Shown here: one piece after another, positions 1 through 9,660 of the stretch | Numbering within the stretch: the stretch's first letter is position 1 | How the letters are laid out: each line of letters starts with the position of its first letter | Assembly (NCBI RefSeq): GCF_000695685.1 | Contig: NZ_JFFR01000013.1 | Span: forward strand, 1-64,000 | Source: Vibrio fortis | Lineage (GTDB): Bacteria; Pseudomonadota; Gammaproteobacteria; Enterobacterales; Vibrionaceae | DNA: 64,000 nucleotides | Direction of reading: 5' to 3' | Notes under the pieces: generated by a model | The model's database searches: none | Told to the model about the DNA's origin: nothing | Seen by the model: only the letters and a program-made list of their open reading frames with translations | Position numbers and translations under genes: made by a program

Positions 1-3000
1 CGATATCGATAACCCAGATAACGCCTTCACACCAGATTCGATCACGGGCACCAACGGCGACCTAACCATTGACGCCAATGGTCACTGGATCTTTACCGCC
101 AACAGCGCATTCAACCAACTCAACGTTGGCGACAAAGTTGAAGAGACATTTACGGTAACGTCTGTCGATGGCACGCCATCCACTATCAAGGTAACAATAA
201 ACGGTACCAACGATGCAGCTACCGTAAGCAGTGCCACTGTGGCCGTCGATGAAACAGACAAAGCTATAACGACTTCAGGCACGTTAACTAGCACCGACGT
301 TGATAACCCGGATAACGCCTTCACCCCTTCTTCAATCGCAGGTAACCACGGCGACTTAACCATAGATTCCCATGGTCATTGGGTCTTTACCGCTAACAGC
401 GCGTTCAACCAACTGAATGCCGGCGACAAAGTTGACGAGACCTTTACGGTTGCTTCTGTCGATGGTAGCCAATCGACAATAAAAGTAACGATCAACGGCA
501 CCAATGACCGCCCTACTATCTCAGGAACCTCTAGTGGTGCAGTCATCGAGCAGGGCTTGAACACTGCTGGAACACCAGATGCGACAGGCTCTCTAACAGC
601 AAACGATTTAGATAGATCTGACACCGTTACGTGGGCAATCAATCAACCCCAAGGTCAATGGGGAACTCTGTCGATTGATCAGCATGGTCACTGGCACTAT
701 CAGCTAGACAATTCGACCGGAGGTGCCGCGGATAAGCTCGCGGCTGGTGAGCATCAGTCTGAATCATTCTGGATCACCGCTACCGATTCAGCTGGAGCAA
801 CAGTCCCTCATAAAATCGTTATCGATGTGCAAGGCAGCAATGACAAACCAATTGTCAGTACGTGGACTCAGCTTCCTGCGGGAAAAGAGGATCAACCCGT
901 AACCATCAAGGCTTCTGACTTACTAACGCACGCAAGCGATGTGGATGGTAGCGATGTATTGCATGTGACAAATTTGCAAGCCACACACGGTAGCCTGACT
1001 GATAATAAAGATGGCACTTATACCTTCACGCCAGACAAAGATTTCAATGGTGAAATTAGACTTACCTATGATGTCGTTGATGGTCATGGCGGTCGCGTCG
1101 GTACTCAAGCGAAATTCGATCTCACTGCTGCACCTGATAACGCCCAAATCAGCTATGCCGCTACAGGCAACCATCAAGGTGGAGTGACTGAAGATCGCTA
1201 TTACATCGATACCCATGACAAACTTCACTTTGATGGCAAACTGAATATCGTTGACCCTGATAAAGGGGAAGCTCAGTTTGATATCAACTTAGGTCCTCAA
1301 ACCTATCAAGGCATGGGTTATGACACCAAATTAGGTGGACATATTTGGCTATCACAAGATGGTAGCTACACCTACACGATTAAAGACCATCAACCTTTAG
1401 TACAAAATCTTAAAGAGGGTGAAACCATCACTGATGAGTGTTTGGTGAGATCGCAAGATGGCACTACTTTCACGATTAAGGTCAACATACACGGTTCCAA
1501 TGATGCTCCTACCTTAACCGCCCAACACCACTCTGTCACAGAGGACGGTTCCTTGCTATCGGGACAGATGGTTGGACATGACATCGACCATGATGCCAAG
1601 CTAACTTACTCCATTGCTCAACCCGTTGATGGATTAACCTTTAACACTGATGGTAGCTATAGTTTTGATCCATCACACGGCGGCTATCAATCCCTTGCAC
1701 AAGGGCAAACTCAAACGGTCACCATTCCCGTCTCGGTAACAGACAAACATGGCGTAAGTACCACTGAGAATCTTGAGATTGTAATCACAGGTACCAACGA
1801 TGCGGCTACGGTGGCAGGTGTGGATACTGGCGATGTAAATGAGAATCAAGGTGGGCAAAATATGTCGCCCGACTATGCTCAGCCCGGCATCGCAAAAATC
1901 AGCCATGATGCACTCACCACCTCAGGTCAATTGTCTATTGTTGACCCTGACAAGAATGAAGCAGCTTTCGATACCAAGGCTGGCGTCTTCTCTTACCATG
2001 GCCAATATGGTCACTTACTATTACGAAGCGACGGGCACTGGATTTATGCTGTTGCTGCAGGTCAAACAGATTGGCAGCAGCAAGGAGCTAGTACAACCGT
2101 GGGCTCAACCATCGATAAGCTAGGAGCAGGTGAAACTCTAACCGACACAATAACGATACAAACCAAAGACGGCACCACCCATGACATTGTAGTCACTATT
2201 CATGGCGACAATGACGCGCCTTATGTTTCTGGTGAAGTTCAACTCAATTCAGGCAAAGAAGATTTACCACAAACTCTTACTCAGGCCGAGTTACTCGCTA
2301 ATAGTGTTGATGTTGACCACAATGATATAGGCAAGCTGAGCATAGCGAGCCTGCATGCCGACCATGGTTCCATCCTTGATAACCAAGACGGCACCTATAC
2401 CTTCACCCCCGATAAAGACTACAACGGTCAGGTTCACTTTACCTATGACGTCAAAGATGCACATGGGGGTATGACGCATGCTGGGGCAACAACGACATTG
2501 ACTGCCGTTAAAGATGCCGCAACATTCTCGGGACAAGATACGGGTAGTGTTCAAGAGGATGTGCATGTTCAAGGTACTTCTCCAAATACCGTTGCAGTGT
2601 CTGGTGTACTCCTTGTGACTGACCCTGATGCAGGAGAGGCACAGTTCATTCACAGCCGAAATGTACATGCTGTTAGTGACCCATTCGGCGGCCATTTATC
2701 GATAGGTAAAGCCGGGGATTGGACATACTCAGTACCTAACCCCAACATTCAACACCTTGCTCAAGGTGAAAAAGTGGATGTCATTTATCAAGTTCGAACG
2801 CGTGGTGGTGATACTCATGACGTCACTGTTACTGTGATGGGTACCAACGATCAGCCAACAATTACAGCAACGACACTGGCTCACGGCACAGAAGATACAC
2901 ACTATCAAATGCAGGTGAGTCAATTTGGTTTCACCGATGTTGATACTCGAGACTCGCTGCACTCAATTGCTATCACCGACCTTCCACCAGCGACTCAGGG

Positions 3001-6000
3001 TAAGTTTGTGCTTGATGGGCAAGATATTGCTGCGGGTCAAAGTGTTTCTGCTGCCGATATCGCTAAGCTGCAGTTCGTCCCTACCCCTGATTTCAATGGC
3101 GATGTTCAATTTAAGTACACCGTCAATGACGGACATGTCGATTCACAAGAAGCAACCAATACGCTGCACATCGATGCTGTTGGCGATGCTGCAACAATCT
3201 CGGGGCGCGACACTGGAGATGTTCATGAAGGACATACTTATACAGCGCCAGACGGTACAATGTCTGGCGGGTACGTCGATGACCGTTCACCCGATTATAT
3301 GCATGGAAACATCGGTAAAATATGGAACGATGAAATACACACTGATGGTCACCTGAACATTGTTGATCCAGACTCCGGTGAAAGCCATGCTCAAACAGGC
3401 ACTTACCAAGGTACACACGGACATGTGATACTTCAGAGCAACGGAGATTGGAGCTACTACGCTTCCATAGGACAAGACGCAACGGGCAGAAAAATTGATC
3501 ATCTGGGTCAAGGTGAATCAATAACCGATACCGTCACCGTCAAATCGGCTGATGGTACCACTCACGACATTCATATCACCATTCATGGCGACAATGACCG
3601 CCCGTACTGCTCTTCAGAAGTTCAGCTCAACAGCGGAAAAGAAGATCTCGCACAAACCATCACAACAACTGAGTTGCTTGCAAATACTGTCGATGTGGAT
3701 ACTAACGATGCCGGGCAACTCTCTATCGACAATCTGCATGCGGATCACGGCACTCTCGTCGACAACAAAGATGGTACATTTACCTTCACTCCAGACCATA
3801 ATTTCAACGGTAAAGTGCATTTCACTTATGACGTCAAAGATGCTCATGGTGGCGTTACTCATACTGGCGCGTCTACCACGTTGTTACCGAGCAATGATGC
3901 TGCCACACTGCAACCGACACTCGCCTCCAACTTTGTAACTGAAGATCATCTCAAATCGGGAACAAGCACCAATGAGTTATGGTCAGGTTGGAAAAACCTC
4001 GATATTCAGGATATTGACTCGCCATCGGAAGCAAAAGTTACTCAAATAGAGGTCAACGGCGTTAAGCATACGGTACCAGCAAACTTCGCGATGAATCTTG
4101 CAGGCGTCCACGGTACCTTCAACTTCACTCATTCAACCGATGGCCACGACAAATGGAGCTACAGTGCGGATAATAGTCACGCTGAAGTTCAATCACTAAG
4201 CCACGGCGATTCATTGACTGATACGGTCACTCTGATCACCGCAGATGGGACACGAATCCCGCTGACAGCCAAAATCTTAGGTACCGATGATCATGTGATT
4301 ATTGATACGCCTGACGCATTAACGGCCGCATTGGGAACGGCTATTGAGGACAAAGTTACCTCTATTTCAGGCACTCTGCTCGCGCACGATTCCGACAGTA
4401 AAGATTCCGTCACCTTTACCGCAGGTAACTCTGTTGGCGCTTACGGTACGCTTCATGTGGATAGCAATGGCCAATGGCATTATGACCTAGATCACTCAAA
4501 GGCCAATGCGCTACAACAAGGTGAGACCAAGGCAGAAGGCTTTGATATCACAGCGATATCTACTGACGGCTCAACCGCAACCAAACATATTGAAGTGTTG
4601 GTACAAGGAAATGATGATGGGGCGATCATTTCAGGCCAAGACTCGGGTCAGGTGACTGAAGACAAGCATTTACAAACATCGGGAAACCTCACCGTTATTG
4701 ATCCGGATAGTGGAGAGGGTCATTTTACTGCGACATCAGGTTCAACCCAACTTGGTACCTATACCATAGATGCATCTGGTCATTGGACGTATTCACTTGA
4801 TCCTCGTGTTCAATCTCTGCATCAGGGAGAAACCAAACCCGATGTGTTTACTGTGCATAGTGCTGACGGTACAGCACATGTGATAAAAGTGACCATCACT
4901 GGAACCCAGGATGCTCCAATAATCACGGGGCAAAGTACAGGGGGTGTTTACGAAGACTCTCAAACCTCAGTATCTGGAACACTTAATGCTGATGATAAAG
5001 ACTATGGACAGAGTGGTTTTTGGGCACAGAGTCATATCGCAAGTACACATAATTTGGGCGATCTCTCAATTGACCAAAATGGCTACTGGACGTTTCATCT
5101 TGATTCTACAAATCCGGCCGTAAATTCTCTAGGAGAGCATGACACACTTCAAGAGACGGTGACGGTGAATACTATTGATGGTACCTCAAAAGTGATTCAG
5201 ATAACCATTCATGGTACAAACGATGACCCCGTTTTATCAGTAACCCAAACTACTCCAACAACGGGCACGCTGACCGAAACTGATGTTGACGTGAAAGACA
5301 CTCATACCTTCTCTGTTGTCAATTCAACAGGTCAATTCGGTTCGCTATCGGTCGACCCAAATTCGGGCGCATATGTATACACAGCTAATGGTTCGGTTGC
5401 TGGAATGAGTTATAACGGGGCGACACACACATATCACGGCACCGACGTGTTTGAAGTAAAAGTGGCTGACAATCACGGTGGTGAGTCGTCAAAGTTCATC
5501 ACCTTTGATGCCAACGGTCATGTTTCAGTTGTACCAGGACAATCACCGACGATTTCAACCTCTGTGCCTTCCAATCCACTGGTCACGACCACACAGCCAA
5601 GTTTGCCGACAGGAACAAACACTCCGCCAAATAATGCGGTCACCGTCGACTTAGCGGCATCTAGTGATACTGGTACTTCCGATACCGATAACCTCACTAA
5701 AGACAGCACTCCAACCATCACTGGGCATACGGATATTCCTTACTCACAAGTCACCATCTATGATGGCTCCACACCTATTGGGCATGCGGTATCTGATGGC
5801 TCGGGGCAGTATAGTGTGGCGGTAAGCAGCTTATCGAATGGCGATCATAATCTCTCTGCCAAAGCGTTAGCGCCTTCTTCAGTTTTACCAGCAACATCAT
5901 CCATTCTTCCATTGCATGTTGATACTGTAGTCGCGCCGCTTCAAGTATCATTAACTCATGACACAGGAGGCAATTCGTCTGATTTGATTACTAACGATGG

Positions 6001-8233
6001 TTCATTGACTATCGCGGGGCAAGAGGCAGGCGCAACCGTTGAATACTCGACCGACAACGGACACACATGGACATCGAGTTTCACCCCTCAACAAGGCTCA
6101 AATACGGTTAGCGTGAGACAAACTGATGTAGCAGGAAATGTATCCCCTGATACTTCGGTGACTTTCACACTCGATAATACGATTGCTGCACCAGTGGTCT
6201 CTCTGCGCAACGACACTGGGCGACACTCGGTTAACACCCCAGACTTAATCACTAAAGACTCTCAGCTTACAATTCAAACGGAAGCAGGAGCAAAAGTAGA
6301 ATACTCGAATGACGGCGGACACAATTGGACATCTGTGTTCAATCCAGTTGAGGGGGTTAATGACCTACAGGTAAGACAGACTGATATCGCTGGCAACGTA
6401 TCCCCAGTGACGCACTTTAGCTTCACTTTGGACACCACTCCCGGCACAATCACAGTAAACCCGATATCGCAGGACAACGCATTAAATGCTGCAGAGAACA
6501 ACCAACCATTAGTGATCACCGGCACGACATCCAACATAGCACCAGGAGATGTCGTCTATGTCGTCATCGGCAATAAACACTTTTATGATGCAACGGTAAA
6601 ACCAGATGGCACGTGGTCATTAACTCTAGATACTTCTATACATCAAAACATAATGGCGACCGATCGCGACTACTCAATACAAGTTGGTACCGTTGATACG
6701 GCAGGTAATTCGACGCCTCGCATTTCGACCCATCTGCTAGTTGATACGCAGAGTCCGATTCCACATATTGCAGTTGACTCAGTGACACAAGATAACGTGC
6801 TCAATGCTCTTGAGTCTGGTCAAACTATCGCGATAACCGGAACAGTAACTGGCGATTACCAAGCAGGTGATATTGTCAGCTTAAAGATAAACGGTGCAAC
6901 AATTTCATCACTCACAGGTTCAGTTGATTCGAGTGGACATTTTTCTATTCCAGTGGCTGGTAATATATTGGAACATGCCAATATTCATACTAGCTATGCA
7001 AATGGCCAGTCTGGCTCGATACACTCAATAGAAGCCACCATAATAACCACCGATGCGGTAGGAAATATTGGCAGTGCGACGACAGGTTCACAGGTATTCA
7101 GCGTTGATATTCATGTTAGCCTACCGACAATTACCTTTGAAAACCCCGGACCTGATGGGCTTTACAACAAAACAGAAATAGCCCACGGGCACCCCAATAC
7201 AGTTACTGCGACAATTACCCCACCGGGTGATGCTAAGGTTGGCGAACATCTGGTTGTTAATGGACAAGATCACGTGCTGGATGCCCATACACTCCAGCAT
7301 GGGTTACAAATTGAAGTAAACCCGGGCTCTCAAGTACAAGTCACCATGACAGACGAACACGGAAATACAGCGGGTAGCCAAGGTGTTGCCGCAAGTGCAA
7401 TCCCAGAGCCGATTGTTGTTAAACCGCCATCTGGAAGCCATCAAGTGTCCGGTACACTTGGTGTTCCGCCTCTTGTCCCATCTCAAACGCCTGTCCCATC
7501 GGCGCAAAACGGTTGGCGTATCCACCTACCTAATGGTCAGTATGTAACAAGCCATCATGGGCAATATGGAACGTTAACCATTGATCCTCAAACCGGTCAT
7601 TTACATTACCAAGAGCAAGCACAAGTCCACACTGGACCACATGGCAGCGCTTCAGGTATCGGTCAGCATGAAGATCGATTTGAAATAGCCCTGCAAGGGA
7701 CAAATCAAGATGAAGTCGTCGCCCATGTAAACATTCAGATACTCAGTCATGGCCCGGGACATAGTGGCAAACTTACGGTTGGGACTGAGGTCGTTGATAT
7801 GACGATAACACCAATTGTCCACGCATCTCACCCTGCTCCACCTCCACCACCGCCAGTTCAGCATGACGAGCCAGAGATCGCCTCTCACGAGGACTTCACG
7901 TTTACTGTAAGTGAAGACACTTCTCTAGATTTATCTCAGCATGCTCATCAGGAGCCAGACCAGAAAACTGACCACCATGGTGCAGCCGCTTATTTGGATG
8001 CCCTAGGTATTCAGCCCAATGCATCGCCTACCACCGGGCACGATCAACCCGCAGATATCGACATCGTGCTTGCGCAAGTCGACCAACAACATGCTGCAGA
8101 TTACGATCAAACGCATTTAGATATATCAGATGCACTTGAACACCATGATACAGCCGATCACCCTAACCAAGATGATGAACACCATCATCACAACGACTTA
8201 GATGGACTACCAGACATAGATCCAAATAACTAA
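1..8233 (+). CDS. Giant VCBS/cadherin-like/Ig-like repeat adhesin, type I secreted (5' partial)
   Basis: The reading frame is open from the first base, so the N-terminus is missing. About 2,740 residues are visible. VCBS-type modules of about 100-130 residues, ending in N-D-x-P or N-D-A-A-T motifs, fill 1-5500. They alternate with cadherin-like modules built around GKED, D-x-D, FTPDKDFNG and YDVxDxHGG (about 846-1140, 2221-2510, 2861-3180, 3601-3890). Ig-like modules follow at about 5630-7100 (two near-copies with V-E-Y-S-x-D-x-G-H-x-W-T). A last VCBS-like module (7500-7750), a proline run and a His/Asp-rich tail end the protein. D-x-D-rich modules of this kind bind calcium in known adhesins. 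I see no RTX nonapeptides. The convergent ABC/HlyD operon downstream is the expected exporter. Its role is probably surface attachment or biofilm formation; the ligand cannot be inferred. Confidence 0.9.
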   Translation, partial: DIDNPDNAFTPDSITGTNGDLTIDANGHWIFTANSAFNQLNVGDKVEETFTVTSVDGTPSTIKVTINGTNDAATVSSATVAVDETDKAITTSGTLTSTDVDNPDNAFTPSSIAGNHGDLTIDSHGHWVFTANSAFNQLNAGDKVDETFTVASVDGSQSTIKVTINGTNDRPTISGTSSGAVIEQGLNTAGTPDATGSLTANDLDRSDTVTWAINQPQGQWGTLSIDQHGHWHYQLDNSTGGAADKLAAGEHQSESFWITATDSAGATVPHKIVIDVQGSNDKPIVSTWTQLPAGKEDQPVTIKASDLLTHASDVDGSDVLHVTNLQATHGSLTDNKDGTYTFTPDKDFNGEIRLTYDVVDGHGGRVGTQAKFDLTAAPDNAQISYAATGNHQGGVTEDRYYIDTHDKLHFDGKLNIVDPDKGEAQFDINLGPQTYQGMGYDTKLGGHIWLSQDGSYTYTIKDHQPLVQNLKEGETITDECLVRSQDGTTFTIKVNIHGSNDAPTLTAQHHSVTEDGSLLSGQMVGHDIDHDAKLTYSIAQPVDGLTFNTDGSYSFDPSHGGYQSLAQGQTQTVTIPVSVTDKHGVSTTENLEIVITGTNDAATVAGVDTGDVNENQGGQNMSPDYAQPGIAKISHDALTTSGQLSIVDPDKNEAAFDTKAGVFSYHGQYGHLLLRSDGHWIYAVAAGQTDWQQQGASTTVGSTIDKLGAGETLTDTITIQTKDGTTHDIVVTIHGDNDAPYVSGEVQLNSGKEDLPQTLTQAELLANSVDVDHNDIGKLSIASLHADHGSILDNQDGTYTFTPDKDYNGQVHFTYDVKDAHGGMTHAGATTTLTAVKDAATFSGQDTGSVQEDVHVQGTSPNTVAVSGVLLVTDPDAGEAQFIHSRNVHAVSDPFGGHLSIGKAGDWTYSVPNPNIQHLAQGEKVDVIYQVRTRGGDTHDVTVTVMGTNDQPTITATTLAHGTEDTHYQMQVSQFGFTDVDTRDSLHSIAITDLPPATQGKFVLDGQDIAAGQSVSAADIAKLQFVPTPDFNGDVQFKYTVNDGHVDSQEATNTLHIDAVGDAATISGRDTGDVHEGHTYTAPDGTMSGGYVDDRSPDYMHGNIGKIWNDEIHTDGHLNIVDPDSGESHAQTGTYQGTHGHVILQSNGDWSYYASIGQDATGRKIDHLGQGESITDTVTVKSADGTTHDIHITIHGDNDRPYCSSEVQLNSGKEDLAQTITTTELLANTVDVDTNDAGQLSIDNLHADHGTLVDNKDGTFTFTPDHNFNGKVHFTYDVKDAHGGVTHTGASTTLLPSNDAATLQPTLASNFVTEDHLKSGTSTNELWSGWKNLDIQDIDSPSEAKVTQIEVNGVKHTVPANFAMNLAGVHGTFNFTHSTDGHDKWSYSADNSHAEVQSLSHGDSLTDTVTLITADGTRIPLTAKILGTDDHVIIDTPDALTAALGTAIEDKVTSISGTLLAHDSDSKDSVTFTAGNSVGAYGTLHVDSNGQWHYDLDHSKANALQQGETKAEGFDITAISTDGSTATKHIEVLVQGNDDGAIISGQDSGQVTEDKHLQTSGNLTVIDPDSGEGHFTATSGSTQLGTYTIDASGHWTYSLDPRVQSLHQGETKPDVFTVHSADGTAHVIKVTITGTQDAPIITGQSTGGVYEDSQTSVSGTLNADDKDYGQSGFWAQSHIASTHNLGDLSIDQNGYWTFHLDSTNPAVNSLGEHDTLQETVTVNTIDGTSKVIQITIHGTNDDPVLSVTQTTPTTGTLTETDVDVKDTHTFSVVNSTGQFGSLSVDPNSGAYVYTANGSVAGMSYNGATHTYHGTDVFEVKVADNHGGESSKFITFDANGHVSVVPGQSPTISTSVPSNPLVTTTQPSLPTGTNTPPNNAVTVDLAASSDTGTSDTDNLTKDSTPTITGHTDIPYSQVTIYDGSTPIGHAVSDGSGQYSVAVSSLSNGDHNLSAKALAPSSVLPATSSILPLHVDTVVAPLQVSLTHDTGGNSSDLITNDGSLTIAGQEAGATVEYSTDNGHTWTSSFTPQQGSNTVSVRQTDVAGNVSPDTSVTFTLDNTIAAPVVSLRNDTGRHSVNTPDLITKDSQLTIQTEAGAKVEYSNDGGHNWTSVFNPVEGVNDLQVRQTDIAGNVSPVTHFSFTLDTTPGTITVNPISQDNALNAAENNQPLVITGTTSNIAPGDVVYVVIGNKHFYDATVKPDGTWSLTLDTSIHQNIMATDRDYSIQVGTVDTAGNSTPRISTHLLVDTQSPIPHIAVDSVTQDNVLNALESGQTIAITGTVTGDYQAGDIVSLKINGATISSLTGSVDSSGHFSIPVAGNILEHANIHTSYANGQSGSIHSIEATIITTDAVGNIGSATTGSQVFSVDIHVSLPTITFENPGPDGLYNKTEIAHGHPNTVTATITPPGDAKVGEHLVVNGQDHVLDAHTLQHGLQIEVNPGSQVQVTMTDEHGNTAGSQGVAASAIPEPIVVKPPSGSHQVSGTLGVPPLVPSQTPVPSAQNGWRIHLPNGQYVTSHHGQYGTLTIDPQTGHLHYQEQAQVHTGPHGSASGIGQHEDRFEIALQGTNQDEVVAHVNIQILSHGPGHSGKLTVGTEVVDMTITPIVHASHPAPPPPPPVQHDEPEIASHEDFTFTVSEDTSLDLSQHAHQEPDQKTDHHGAAAYLDALGIQPNASPTTGHDQPADIDIVLAQVDQQHAADYDQTHLDISDALEHHDTADHPNQDDEHHHHNDLDGLPDIDPNN

Positions 8234-8264
8234 TGGTTGGTGACTAATCATTAATGAAATAAAC

Positions 8265-8296
8265 AAAAGGGAGCACGCTATGTGCTCCCTTTTTAA
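8265..8296. terminator. Bidirectional terminator between adhesin and exporter operon
   Basis: A 12-bp stem (AAAAGGGAGCAC / GTGCTCCCTTTT) with a 5-base loop is flanked by A-rich and T-rich sequence on either side. It lies 32 bp after the adhesin stop and 50 bp beyond the stop of the converging HlyD gene, so it can serve both strands. Confidence 0.9.
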
Positions 8297-8346
8297 TAAT
8301 TGTTTCTCGTATCGTTCTGAACAAGGAGACGGTTAGAGTCTTTGAG

Positions 8347-9660
8347 TTACCTTTCTCCAAATGCAACGCTGATATTGGTGTAGATCGGCTTCCAAAGGTA
8401 TTGGAATACCGACTTCTCACCCGTCGTGATATCTACCTCTCCCGTCATGCCGGGAAGAATGGAAAAGCTTTCAGGATTATCACGGAAGTATGGCGTTTCC
8501 ACAGACACCACCACTTCATAATAGATTTCACCTCGTTCACTTTGGCTGGTGGTCGGTGAAATACTCTCAACCTCCCCTTTTAAAGCACCAAAACGGCTGT
8601 AATCAAACGCATCAATCTTGATTCGAGTTGGCTGGCCTACGTTCACGAAACCAATATCTCTCGGAGATAAACGAGCTTTAAAATCCGCTTTACCACCGAC
8701 AGGAACAATCTCAACCACTGTCCCGCCCGGTTGAATAACGCCACCGTTCTGCGTACTTGGTAGGCTTTGCACTAAACCTTGTAGCGGTGACACTAACATG
8801 GTGTTCGTCAATTTCGCTTGGCTTGAACGCACCCGAGCATTAAGCGCAGACAAATCTGATACCGCTTTGGATCGATCGTCACTGACTTTTGCTTTGGCTT
8901 CAGCAAGAAGTTGTTCGATTTTTTGATCATTACTGTCTGCCTGCTTGATCAGAACCGACTTCTTGCCTCGAGCTTCTTCAATTTTCTGCTCTATGCTCGC
9001 CAGCTTCTGACGCATTTCAAGCACACGTAAACGAGAGATGTTCCCGGCTTTATAGCCTTTTTCCAAGATGTTCAGCTCTTGCTTAGTGGCACTTAGCTCT
9101 TTGTCGTAGCTAGGTAGAGATTTTTCTACGACACGAAGCTGCTCTGCTATTTGCTCACTGTCCTTTTCCAAAACAATGCGTTTTTGATAGTAGAGCCCTT
9201 TTTGAGCATTTAACTGCGCCTTTTGTTGGCTGACGATTTCCGGGAAATCAATTTCAAATTCCCCAAAATTCGGCTCACGATCATCCAGCAAAGCGTTCAT
9301 ACGCTCGATACTCGCAAGCAAGGTTACTTGTTGAGATTTCAACTCTTCGAGAGCTGTACGCTGGAAGGTCGCGTCAAATTCAACAAGCGGCTGCCCTTTC
9401 TCTACCAGCTGACCTTCTTTAACGAGAATTTGCTTTAACTTACCGCCAATGGCGCTTTGTAATACTTGCTTTTCCCCTTCAGGAATCACCGCACCCTTTG
9501 CTTTTGCGATTTCATCCACTTGAGTAACCACAGACCAAGTGACAAAAGCAATAACACACAAGGCAACGGACCATGTCGCCAGCGCCAATGTTCGAGCTGT
9601 ATTTTGTGATTCAACAAGCTCACCGTAACGCTTGCCAGTCTCGATAGTTTTTTTAGCCAT
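8347..9660 (-). CDS. HlyD-family membrane fusion (adaptor) protein of the type I exporter
   Basis: A 437-residue periplasmic adaptor linking an inner-membrane ABC exporter to a TolC-type outer-membrane channel. It has a short cytoplasmic N-terminus, one membrane segment at about residues 25-45, a first lipoyl half-motif (around GGKLKQILVKEGQLVEKGQ), a long coiled-coil hairpin at about 110-270, the second lipoyl half (LVSPLQGLVQSLP) and a beta-barrel with P-x-D-I-G-F. Length and order match HlyD/LapC-type adaptors. Its start overlaps the end of the upstream ABC gene by 8 bp, so translation is probably coupled. No TolC gene is in the window; a TolC encoded elsewhere is probably used. The adhesin at 1-8233 is the likely cargo. 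Confidence 0.9.
   Translation of the reverse strand: MAKKTIETGKRYGELVESQNTARTLALATWSVALCVIAFVTWSVVTQVDEIAKAKGAVIPEGEKQVLQSAIGGKLKQILVKEGQLVEKGQPLVEFDATFQRTALEELKSQQVTLLASIERMNALLDDREPNFGEFEIDFPEIVSQQKAQLNAQKGLYYQKRIVLEKDSEQIAEQLRVVEKSLPSYDKELSATKQELNILEKGYKAGNISRLRVLEMRQKLASIEQKIEEARGKKSVLIKQADSNDQKIEQLLAEAKAKVSDDRSKAVSDLSALNARVRSSQAKLTNTMLVSPLQGLVQSLPSTQNGGVIQPGGTVVEIVPVGGKADFKARLSPRDIGFVNVGQPTRIKIDAFDYSRFGALKGEVESISPTTSQSERGEIYYEVVVSVETPYFRDNPESFSILPGMTGEVDITTGEKSVFQYLWKPIYTNISVAFGER

Noticed and set aside
1..5500. Regularly spaced similar DNA segments resembling a repeat array
   Set aside because: They are coding VCBS modules of roughly 300-400 bp in one open frame, not CRISPR repeats with short spacers.
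82..7888. Many long open frames on the minus strand and in other plus frames opposite the adhesin repeats
   Set aside because: They repeat with the VCBS period, show no family motif and have no ribosome sites; they are shadows of the repeat coding bias.
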